From assembly GCF_050003625.1 (NCBI RefSeq), contig NC_134401.1, forward strand, positions 71,646,442 to 71,710,441: a DNA stretch of 64,000 bases, written 5' to 3'. Of this stretch, positions 56,601 through 64,000 are shown one piece after another (position 1 is the stretch's first letter; each line of letters begins with the position of its first letter). Origin of the DNA: Haematobia irritans (lineage: Eukaryota > Arthropoda > Insecta > Diptera > Muscidae). Below the pieces are notes generated by a model, which was given only the letters and a program-made list of their open reading frames with translations, did not search any database and was not told the origin of the DNA. The translations under genes were made by a program, and so were the position numbers.

Positions 56601-57248
56601 ACGAACTGGTATTAGTCTCTCTTCGTTCGTTGTTACCACGGCATTTGCTATCAAGATGTTGTTGCTTTTGTTTTCTGCTGGTTCAACAACCCACAATTGG
56701 CCGACTTCACAATCTCCATTCATAGAAACCCATATAATTGCTTCGGTATTCGGTGGTATAGACTCTGACTGGCTCGTTGTCAAACGTCTGACAGGTGTAT
56801 TCCCGTCGTATCCCACGTTTACCGTTATTTCGGCATCGCGCCATGTCATTACACGACGCTTCATATCCAAATTGAGACCAAAAGCAATCATGAAATCCGC
56901 TCCAATTATAACTTCGTCTACTATATCGGCCACAATGAAATCATAAGTAACGGATTTGTTAGCAATAGTTAATTTTACGGTGACCTTTCCATATACGGTT
57001 GCGGGTTCCCCTGTAGCCGTGCGTAGCTTGACTCCAATCAGTGGTGTAACTTTTCCTTTTACTAAATCAGATCTAATGATAGACTTTGATGCACCAGTAT
57101 CCAACGTCAAAGTACGCTTGTCGCCATTAATAACACCCGCAATAGTTAAATTGCTATTTTTCTGTTGAACTATTGCTATGGAGATGGTGGGGCCATCGTC
57201 TGTGGGAGCCAGCTCTTGCCCCGCTGAACTAGCTCGATTTAGTTTAAA
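53658..57248 (-). CDS. Gypsy2 Pol (protease, RT, RNase H, integrase)
   Basis: Open from the slippery site to TAA at 53658, about 1196 codons, so translated as a Gag-Pol fusion by -1 frameshifting. Numbering from TTG at 57110: protease LDTGASKSII at about 3 with IIGADF near 70, RT with VMPFGLCNAPATFERL and catalytic YLDDIIV near 418, RNase H beginning DTDASAHGIGGV near 565, integrase zinc motif HLGITKTA...CEKCMKA near 800-835, and core motifs MDVAGPF, SDQGRNFE and DGMVERFNRT. The C-terminus has GPYKVIKKINDVVYRIQ, typical of Gypsy integrase tails. No env follows. All catalytic motifs seen are intact. Confidence 0.95.
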   Translation of the reverse strand, partial: FKLNRASSAGQELAPTDDGPTISIAIVQQKNSNLTIAGVINGDKRTLTLDTGASKSIIRSDLVKGKVTPLIGVKLRTATGEPATVYGKVTVKLTIANKSVTYDFIVADIVDEVIIGADFMIAFGLNLDMKRRVMTWRDAEITVNVGYDGNTPVRRLTTSQSESIPPNTEAIIWVSMNGDCEVGQLWVVEPAENKSNNILIANAVVTTNEERLIPVRVLNLSDNHEQIVKFSDIGKCTPAEAIVNLEGNSSKTHGAVRKHLEAYVEAWTRHLSPSERNKAKQLLWKNACAFASEKGNQGRTSVVKHEIKTAEERPIKQAPRSVPLAKRDEVQKLIKEMAESGVIEPSSSPWCSPVVLVKKKDGSTRFCVDYRKLNDVTKKDSYPLPRIDDTLDTLAGTTWFSTLDLQSGYWQVEIAEKDKEKTAFGVNGGLWQFNVMPFGLCNAPATFERLMERVLKGLHWKSCLIYLDDIIVMGKTFDEHLKNLKDVIQQLSAAGLRLNAKKCSLFQREVKYLGHHVTAEGISTDEDKIQAVRDWPRPRNLHELRSFLGLCTYYRRFVPNFASIAASLHKLTQKGQKFQWSDEQEDSFQHLKELLCSAPVLAYPIPGEKFVLDTDASAHGIGGVLSQQIDGKEKVIGYFSRTLSKPEKNYCVTRRELLAVIESVKHYHKYLYGQHFLLRTDHSALRWLLQFKNPEAQLARWIERLQSYDFSVEHRKGGKHGNADALSRRPCSIECKHCSKAEHKEEIVDIRLLHVESGVDWPTEQRKDPILNKIISAKEENKKPSKKDIAAESPLMKSYWAQWDSLVLVNGSLQRKWEREDGKSSRNLIIVPDSKIRDVLAEFHNGPSGGHLGITKTAEKVKQRFYWVGCQKSIAEWVANCEKCMKAKGPTRKSRGPMQEYRPGAPFERIAMDVAGPFPVSDSGNRYVLVVMDYFSKWPEVYAIPNQEAKTIVDVVNKNWICRYGVPSEIHSDQGRNFESAIFKEMCESLGIKKTRTTPLHPQSDGMVERFNRTLEEHLRKVVDNGQRDWDEHIPKFLLSYRSAIHDSTSRTPANVLFGTELKLPGDLIFGAKPNELAMEENRNDIPNTFGEVHESVRNKIKMVSNRMKARYDRAVNTEGFQEEDLVLLFNPQRKKGLCPKLQTQWEGPYKVIKKINDVVYRIQKDDSPRSKMKVVHLERLAPYGTGSVPVRDEQA
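57189..57248 (-). promoter_or_regulatory. Gypsy2 -1 ribosomal frameshift site
   Basis: On the minus strand T-TTA-AAC (57248-57242) lies in the gag zero frame directly before the gag stop TAA (57241-57239). Slipping back by one gives TTT-AAA and enters pol, which is open from there. This is the classical X-XXY-YYZ heptamer. Downstream, GGGGC (57222-57218) and GCCCC (57193-57189) could pair as a stem enclosing a small GAGC/GCTC hairpin. The 19 nt spacer to that stem is longer than usual, so the stimulatory structure is uncertain. Confidence 0.8.
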
Positions 57249-58636
57249 GGTGACTCACTTGACTGTGGGGTCACCTTCTTATGGTTATTGTTTAATGGAG
57301 ATGGTGATGTGGATCTTGACCGTTTGCGTCGTGCTTTGCATTCTCGAGCTAGATGTCCCGTCTTATCACAGTTATAGCATTTGATTCGGGATTTAGTTGC
57401 ATCCTGTTTCAATTCTTGCATTACCTGCTTCATTGCCTCTTTCATCGAGTCAATGATAGATTTCGATTCTTCACACTCGGTCTCTACTCTGCGTACTTTG
57501 TGAATTTGAGGCCGTGCCAGCAATCTCGCAGTTTCTTGCGCAAGTGCAAATGTTACTGTTTCTGCGAATGTAGCCTTTTGTGACGCATATGTTGCACATT
57601 TTATGTCTGGGTCTCGAATGCCATTCACAAAGGTCTCAATTTTGATGCGGTCCACAAGTGGGTGACTCTCTCCTGGGTATGTCAGTAGCACCAACCGCTC
57701 AACTTCTGTTGCAAAGTCTTGTAGAGTCTCGTTTGATTTCTGGACTCTACCTCTTAATTCCATTCTAAAGATGTCTTGCTTGTGCTCTCCACCATACTTG
57801 CGTTGAAGCGCCGCTATTACTTCATTATAGTTATTTCTAGAAACAGCGGGAATGCTTTGTATCACATCAGCAGCATTGCCCTTTAATGCCAATAGAAGTT
57901 CAATTGCTTTATCATCGTCATTCCACAAATTTCTAGAAGCAACCATTTCGAATTGGAATTTGAAGACATCAAATGACGTTGAGCCATCGAAAACAGGAGT
58001 TTTGATTTTTGAGCCCTCGATGACGCGCACTGGACCACCTTTAATTTCCAGCTCTGACATTTTTTTCTCGATGTGCAGAAACTTCTCATCATGAACCATA
58101 ATTTTCTCATCCACGGAAAGAACTTTCTTATCCAATTCCACAATTTGATTTTCTATATGGTCCACACGTTTCTCCATGCCTTCAGAAATTTGTTGTAATT
58201 TTTCGTTGACCATTCTAGAATTTTCGTCGAATTTTTCTTCCAATTTTCTAGAATTTTCTTCCATTTTTCTAGAATTTGCTTCCATTTGTAGGGCATTTTC
58301 TTTCAGCAATTTTCTAGAATTTTCTTCCATTTTTCTAGAATTTTCTTCCATTTTTCTAGAATTTTCTTCCATCATTTTGCTCAAAGCATTGAGCATTGAT
58401 GTGTAATCCACAACATTCGAAGCCACAGATGGAGTTTCTACACTGCTTGTATTGACGAGTATTGATTCATCAATGTCTTCCTTATAATCAAACTCATGCG
58501 TCGCAATGTCCATATTACGCCGTTCAAACTCTTCCAGTAGACGCTTTTGAAGCTGGGCCTTATTGCCTGTTGTCGGCAGCTCCAGTTTGCTCAATTCCTT
58601 TTTTAAGTCTTCCACTCGAAGCTCATTAAACTTCAT
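57239..58636 (-). CDS. Gypsy2 Gag with SAP-like N-terminus and coiled coil
   Basis: 465 codons from ATG at 58634-58636. Residues 1-37 (LRVEDLKKELSKLELPTTGN, KAQLQKRLLEEF) fit a SAP-type DNA/RNA-binding helix pair. Residues about 85-200 are a long coiled coil made largely of MEENSRK heptads. Capsid-like residues follow from about 205 (TPVFDGSTSFDVFKFQFE, WNDDDKAIELLLALKGNAAD). One zinc knuckle CYNCDKTGHLARECKA lies near 425, and the C-terminus is basic and Ser/Pro-rich. Ends at TAA 57239-57241, just after the slippery heptamer. Confidence 0.93.
   Translation of the reverse strand: MKFNELRVEDLKKELSKLELPTTGNKAQLQKRLLEEFERRNMDIATHEFDYKEDIDESILVNTSSVETPSVASNVVDYTSMLNALSKMMEENSRKMEENSRKMEENSRKLLKENALQMEANSRKMEENSRKLEEKFDENSRMVNEKLQQISEGMEKRVDHIENQIVELDKKVLSVDEKIMVHDEKFLHIEKKMSELEIKGGPVRVIEGSKIKTPVFDGSTSFDVFKFQFEMVASRNLWNDDDKAIELLLALKGNAADVIQSIPAVSRNNYNEVIAALQRKYGGEHKQDIFRMELRGRVQKSNETLQDFATEVERLVLLTYPGESHPLVDRIKIETFVNGIRDPDIKCATYASQKATFAETVTFALAQETARLLARPQIHKVRRVETECEESKSIIDSMKEAMKQVMQELKQDATKSRIKCYNCDKTGHLARECKARRKRSRSTSPSPLNNNHKKVTPQSSESPLN
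58210..58376 (-). repeat. 21 bp tandem repeats encoding MEENSRK heptads
   Basis: TTTTCTAGAATTTTCTTCCA-type units recur about seven times with one diverged insert (near 58285-58310). Each unit of 21 bp codes for one heptad of the Gag coiled coil, so repeat number could vary without shifting frame. Confidence 0.85.
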
Positions 58637-58659
58637 TGTAGATTTTTTTTTCCGTTATT

Positions 58660-58674
58660 CCACTTCTGACACCA
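58660..58674 (-). promoter_or_regulatory. Gypsy2 primer-binding site, tRNA-Leu type
   Basis: TGGTGTCAGAAGTGG on the minus strand, two bases from the LTR end at 58677, is complementary to the conserved 3' end of insect tRNA-Leu (CCACTTCTGACACCA). Confidence 0.85.
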
Positions 58675-58676
58675 AT

Positions 58677-59228
58677 TGTTACGTTTTTATATTTAGGCGT
58701 TTTTAATTACCCGACAATTAAAACACAGTTCTTTTAAATAACGACAATCTACAATTTATTTACTATGACTTCACACTTTACAATTCGTTCACACTGAAGT
58801 TATTCGTTTGACGCTTTAATTAAGACTGACTCGCAAGCAGCATGCGAGCGCTTTTATATATGCCGGTGTGGCAATACGAGAACATTCTGGTAGCACTACA
58901 ATATTCTGGCAACGCCAGAACATTCTTAGACAATGCTAGAAGGATCTACGACCATTAAGTAATTCGTCTGGTGGCTGCCAAACACATACACACTCACATA
59001 GATATATGCTCGCATTACTACAACAACAATGACAATAGACAATGAGATGAAATGAGAAAGCAAAATAACAAAGCAAAGGGGTTGTTATTCTATGAGAGAG
59101 TAAGAACTAACATTTCGGTAAGCAAACAAAAGAACATAAAAGAAATTCAGGAAAATACTAGAAAATGAATAGATGATTCCAACAAGTGATAGCGAAATTT
59201 TATCGTTACAATTTTAAATTTTAAATTT

Positions 59229-59229
<1 letters not shown>
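58677..59229 (-). repeat. Gypsy2 LTR (5' LTR in element orientation), end lost
   Basis: Matches 53044-53594 base for base as far as I can read, then changes at about 59227 into TTTTAAATATATA and the (TA)n tract. Promoter and transcribed parts are retained; only the outermost 50 bp, upstream of the promoter, are missing. Confidence 0.93.
58824..58861 (-). promoter_or_regulatory. Gypsy2 LTR core promoter (TATA box and initiator)
   Basis: On the minus strand ATATATAAAA (58861-58852) is followed about 30 nt downstream by TCAGTC (58829-58824), matching the arthropod initiator TCAKTY at the correct distance. Transcription would start at about 58827, leaving about 150 nt of R-U5 before the primer site. 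The same motif pair is in the other LTR. Confidence 0.65.

Positions 59230-59270
<41 letters not shown>
59230..59270. repeat. (TA)n microsatellite, about 40 bp
   Basis: TA repeats between the truncated Gypsy2 LTR and the truncated BEL3 protease. If Gypsy2 inserted into one TA tract, this would be the other side of 52839-53043. Confidence 0.95.
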
Positions 59271-59271
<1 letters not shown>

Positions 59272-59275
59272 TACT

Positions 59276-60962
59276 GTGGTAGAATTGTGTTGTCATGGCG
59301 TAAAGTGCTCGGCTAGAGCATTGATCGATCCTGCCTCGCAAGCAACTTTCATTTCCCGAAAGTTGCAAAAGAAACTTTCTTTGCCGATATTCCCAGTTAC
59401 TTCTGCGAATATTGTTGGCCTAAACGGCACGATATCGGCGAAGTCTACTAATGTTTGTAACTTATTCATTGTCACAACTATTAAATGTGAACTTGCCGGA
59501 GATCACGATGTGTGATCTAAAATGTTCTCATATGGACCTTTTACTGGGTGGTGACATATATTCGCGGATAATGCATACTGATGCTCATAAGCACCCTAAT
59601 GGTGATCTTATTGCCCAGAAATAAGTTTTCGTTTGGATCGTGACTGCCAAAGTCACCCAAACAAAGCCCCTATAGTCTGTCGTATCATTTTATAACCACA
59701 TGGAGTTGAATGATCAACTTGCTAGGTTTTGGGAAATCGAAGATGTACCGAAAGTATGCACTATGTCAGAAGAGGATAGACGGTGTGAGGAATTATACCT
59801 ACGAACGACTTATCGTAATGATAATGGTCGGTATGTTGTTTCACTGCCTTTTAAGCGTGAATACTCCAAAGATTTGCAACTTGGTTTGTCCCGGAATAAT
59901 GCCATTTCTCAATTTAAGCGAAATGAGTCGCGGTTAATGAGAAATCCCGAGCTGAAGATTCAGTATGACAGGGTGCTACAAGAGTACGCTGATTTGGGAC
60001 ATATGACCATGATTGATGGGAATAAGGTAAATTCTTCTAATTCCGTGTATTATTTACCCCATCACGCTGTTTTCAAGCTTGACAGTGCCACCACTAAATT
60101 ACGTGTGGTGTTTAATGCTTCCAGTCCCACTTCTAATGGCGTTAGTCTTAATAACGTATTGGATACTGAACCCGTTCTACAAGCAAATCTAATTGTTTTG
60201 ATTCTCCGATGGAGATTATTTAGATTTGTCTTCAATGCTGACATCGAGAAGATGTATAGACAAATTCTGATTCACCCCGATCAAGCGTCATATCAGCGAA
60301 TTGTTTTCCGTTTAGCCCCTGATGATGTGATTCGAGATTTCGAATTGAACACGGTCACATTTGGTGTGAACTGTGCCCCATATTTAGCTATTCGGACCCT
60401 ACTTAAACTGGCTGATGACGTTGAGGGTGAGTTCCCGACTGCTGCGGAGATAATAGGTTCGCAGATGTATGTCGATGACATTTTAGATGATGCCATAAAG
60501 AGCTGTGATGAACTTATAGAAGTTCTAGGTTCTGCTGGGTTTAATCTACGAAAATGGACTTCTAATGTGCAAGGCCTTTTGTTAGATTTACCCCCCGAAT
60601 ATTTATTGGATAATGATTTTTTGAATATTTCCAATGAGAGTACCGCCAAGACTCTGGGTTTACGTTGGAACGCTGGAAAAGTTGTTTTCTTTTTCAAGTT
60701 GGTTTCAGCCCCTGCTAGATCTTCCGTCACCAAACGAGCTGTTTTGTCTGAGATTGCTAAATTGTTTGATCCAGCAGGTTGGCTGGCCCCTAAGATAATA
60801 GTTGCTAAGACTATAATGCAACAAATTTGGAAGGACAAAACAGATTGGGACGAATGTTTGAAACCCATGACTCTGAATAGATGGTTTGCGTTTTTGGACG
60901 ACTATAGTGAAATCGAACGGATAGAGATCCCCCCGATGGGTTGGTTTCAACCCAGACCATGA
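59276..60962 (+). pseudogene. BEL3 protease and reverse transcriptase
   Basis: Protease starts at VELCCHGVKCSARALIDPASQ (the usual Gly of the active-site triplet is Ala) and breaks near 59515; a remnant of its end (LLLGGDIYS) lies near 59540. From about 59700 a long frame holds the RT linker (FWEIEDVPK), YYLPHHAVFKL, FNADIEKMYRQI, FGVNCAPYLAIR and catalytic YVDDILDD at 60469-60492. It ends with FDPAGWLAPKIIV and the RT-RNase H connection, stopping at 60960-60962 after a shift. Confidence 0.87.
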
Positions 60963-63312
60963 AGTTCAGCTTCATGCATTTTGTGATGCTTCTGAGAAAG
61001 CATATGCGGCTTCACTATACGTCCGGATTAAAAACGCCCCTGGTGATTATGTCACGCATCTACTCGCAGCACGAACTAAGGTAGCGCCAATCAAGGTTGA
61101 ATCCTTGTCCCGTTAAAGCTCTGCGGTGCAACTCCATTGGCTGATATGGTTGAGACTATACGCTCCGAGCTGAGTCTCCCAGAAATTGAGACATTCTATT
61201 GGACTGATTCGAAAATAGTTTTGTCGTGGCTTCAGAAGCCCCCGTGCCACTGGCCTACGTTTGTTGCTAATCGAGTAGCTAACATCTCTACTAAGATCGG
61301 TACTAATAATTGACATCATGTTCTATCACACGATAATCCCGCTGATATAGCCTCGGGAGGTTCGTCAGCGCGCGATCTTCTAACGAATAAACTATGGTGG
61401 AAAGGTCCAGCTTGGTTATGTCGCCCTCGCTCCGAATGGCCAAAATCTACGTTTAGAATCATGACGAATCTTGAGACTAAACCGATTCGAGTCAATTTGA
61501 ACCAATTATCCCCTCCTGAAGATATTTTGGCCCGTTTCTCTGATGTATCCAGAGCCCTGAGAGTTTTGGCATATGTATTCAGATTCTTTAATCGAATACA
61601 CCCGAAGTTTAAATCGACACAGACGCATTCATCCTTCAATTTGGAACAGGGTGAGATCAACTTTGTGAAAGGTCGTCTTGTTGTCCTCTGCCAACGTCGA
61701 CATTTCCCTGAATATGTGGCGCTGGAGAACAATGCGCAGTTATCTCGAAAGACTCCTCTGTTGAATTTCAATCCGTTTATAGATTCTGTTGGATTTATGA
61801 GGATGAATGGTAGACTTGCGCGTTGCCCTACTCTCACCTATGACGAGAGATTCCCCAAAATTCTACCCTATGATGCCCGGTTTACCAAATTGTACCTGGA
61901 GTATATTCACAGGAATACGGTACATGGTGAAAATTCATTAATGTTGAGATTGATGAGATTAGAATTTTGGGTTCCCAGACTGAAGAATCTCGTCAGAACA
62001 ATCATCCATAATTGCCGTGCATGCGTATTGTTTCGGAAGAAAACTGTCGACCAAATTATGGCCGCTCTTCCCCCGCTCTTCACCCGTTTACATGCACTGG
62101 AGTCGACTTTGCAGGCCCCTTTGATATTAAGACCTACATTGGTAGAGGTTGCCGTATCACTAAAGGATATGTGCTTGTGTTTGCCTGCTTTGCGACTAAG
62201 GCAATTCATTTGGAAGCGACAAATAATATGTCGACTGATTGTTTTATTGCTGCGTTCACCCGGTTTTTTTTCCGAAGAGGTTGTCCTTCTAAGATGTTTT
62301 CTGATAATGGGACATCTTTTGTAGGAGCTCCTAATGTTCTTGGTAGAGACCAAGCCCGATTTATTGCTGAAGTGAAGCACAATCTTATTTCGCTTAACGC
62401 CTTCCAATTATTAGAATGGAAATTTATTCCCCCTGGTGCGCCACATATGGGTGGTCTTTGAGAGGCAGGAGTTAAGAGTTTCAAGACTCATCTTAAGAAA
62501 GTGTCTCACTCTCAGAAGTTTACTTTTGAAGAGTTCAGCACAATGCTAGCCAGAATCGAGGCATGCCTTAATTCTAGGCCCCTTAGTCCTATGAGCGACA
62601 ATACTACCGATTTGGCCTCTTTAACCCCAGGACACTTCCTTATAGGTTCTGCCCTTCTCTCCCCATCGGAGCCCGACACGGCAATTGAGTCGTTAAGTTA
62701 TGTGAATAGATGGCAGAAACTTAAGGTCCTTTCTCACTCTTTCGCCAAAAGGTGGAAAGAGGAATATCTCGTTGAACTCCATAAGCGAAATAACCCGTGT
62801 AAAAATTGGCAGATCTAATTAGATATTATTAGATCTCAAAATTGGCCACTTTAGATCTAAGCAGATTCACCTTGATATAATGAGACAGAATTAGATATAA
62901 TTATATATAATTTCACATATGACGAGATCTAACTTTAGATCCAACTATATACAGGGATAGATATAATCATATCTAATACATTAGATCTAGGCCAATATTG
63001 AGATCTGATCAGATCTAATCCCATAGTAATTAGATATGATTAGATCTTACCATTTTTCGGATCTACTCATATCTAATTGTATCAAATTAGATCTCTCAAT
63101 TTTTACTCGGGAAGTGGAAATTTCCTCAAAGAGATTTGGCCGTTGGTGACCTGGTAGTAATCAGGAAAGAAAGTAGGAAAGTAGGTAGAATCGAAAAGAT
63201 CTACTTAGGCCCCGACAACAAAGTGCGAGTTGTTGACATCAGGGTTGGAAATTGTACTATTACAAGGCCCGTTGTCAAACTCGTACTTCTAACTGTTGAT
63301 GGACAAAATTAA
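60963..63312 (+). pseudogene. BEL3 RNase H, integrase and C-terminal tail
   Basis: RNase H ([36 protein letters not shown]) has several frame changes and a TGA near 61312. Integrase runs in 61461-62324 and then, after a shift near 62080, in 62012-62461: zinc motif [24 protein letters not shown], and HMGGL where the conserved Trp codon is TGA (62459-62461). 62501-62793 holds the region with IEACLNSRPL and RWKEEYL. The MITE interrupts it, and the DUF5641-like end resumes at 63112 with KWKFPQRDLAVGDLVVI to TAA at 63310-63312. Confidence 0.85.
62794..63111. mobile_element. 318 bp MITE rich in AGATCT words
   Basis: Starts CCCGTGTAAAAATTGGCAGA and ends with a terminus whose complement is CCCGAGTAAAAATTGAGAGA, so inverted repeats of roughly 28 bp. 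It interrupts an otherwise collinear BEL3 frame; only AA appears duplicated at the site (62792-62793 and 63112-63113). The interior is full of TTAGATCT and TAGATAT words and their complements, so the whole molecule is highly self-complementary. No coding capacity. Confidence 0.87.
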
Positions 63313-63334
63313 TAACATTTCATTTTCTTTGTGT

Positions 63335-63364
63335 GTGTGCTCTCCCCATTTTTCGTATTTCCAG
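63335..63364 (+). promoter_or_regulatory. Splice-acceptor-like site before BEL3 ORF3
   Basis: CTCTCCCCATTTTTCGTATT then TCCAG ends at 63364, 52 nt after the pol stop and 2 nt before the ORF3 ATG. It has the same position and form as the acceptors in BEL1 (15913) and BEL2 (24960). Confidence 0.55.
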
Positions 63365-63366
63365 AC

Positions 63367-64000
<634 letters not shown>

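Overview
The window is repeat-dominated chromatin from an insect, most likely a higher fly (Diptera; muscoid is a guess). Supporting evidence: a 4.1 kb pentanucleotide satellite, very AT-rich spacers, three BEL/Pao elements, two Ty3/Gypsy elements with primer sites matching tRNA-Lys and tRNA-Leu ends, rosa-type (DD41D) and mariner-type (DD34D) transposons, an R1/LOA-like LINE and a Ty1/copia remnant. I recognise no complete host gene, and no rRNA, tRNA or CRISPR.

Layout. 1-4130 is an AAATT satellite that decays into AT-rich sequence to about 5.2 kb. 5.2-9.3 kb is gene-poor, with one dispersed repeat and weak minus-strand exon candidates. 9.3-17.3 kb is a broken BEL element (BEL1) carrying a rosa transposon. 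17.3-25.4 kb is a second broken BEL (BEL2) with a 164 bp LINE-tail insertion. 25.4-31.3 kb holds a copia scrap, a possible host exon, a perfect hairpin and a degenerate compound repeat with a Helitron-like end. 31.6-33.8 kb is a mariner. 33.8-42.46 kb is a LINE split by a 5.17 kb LTR element (family A) with a CATCG target duplication. 42.5-47.6 kb is a deleted Gypsy (Gypsy1). 47.7-52.8 kb is a second copy of family A (copy B) carrying a second rosa element. 53.0-59.2 kb is an apparently intact Gypsy (Gypsy2) on the minus strand. 59.3-63.5 kb is a third BEL (BEL3) with a 318 bp MITE. 63.7-64.0 kb is an inverted piece of the same BEL integrase.

Most interesting signals. (1) All three BEL elements have, just after pol, a splice-acceptor-like site and an extra frame (ORF3) coding for the same zinc-finger triad as their Gag. 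In BEL1, ORF3 continues into a protease-like domain whose catalytic D-S/T-G is N-P-C, so it looks like a Gag-protease paralogue with a dead protease in the position where env would sit. (2) Family A/B is an LTR family with no recognisable reverse transcriptase or integrase, but with two ORFs conserved between copies, a 33-35-residue tandem repeat, and a 4-nt ORF overlap. (3) Gypsy2 has LTRs with no differences I can see over about 551 bp, open gag and pol, a textbook U-UUA-AAC -1 slippery site directly before the gag stop, a SAP-like N-terminus and a TATA/initiator promoter. (4) Element-to-element junctions repeatedly fall at (TA)n tracts.

All calls come from reading sequence and translations. 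Family names rest on motif recognition, not searches. LTR ends are exact only where I could compare two copies or a target duplication.
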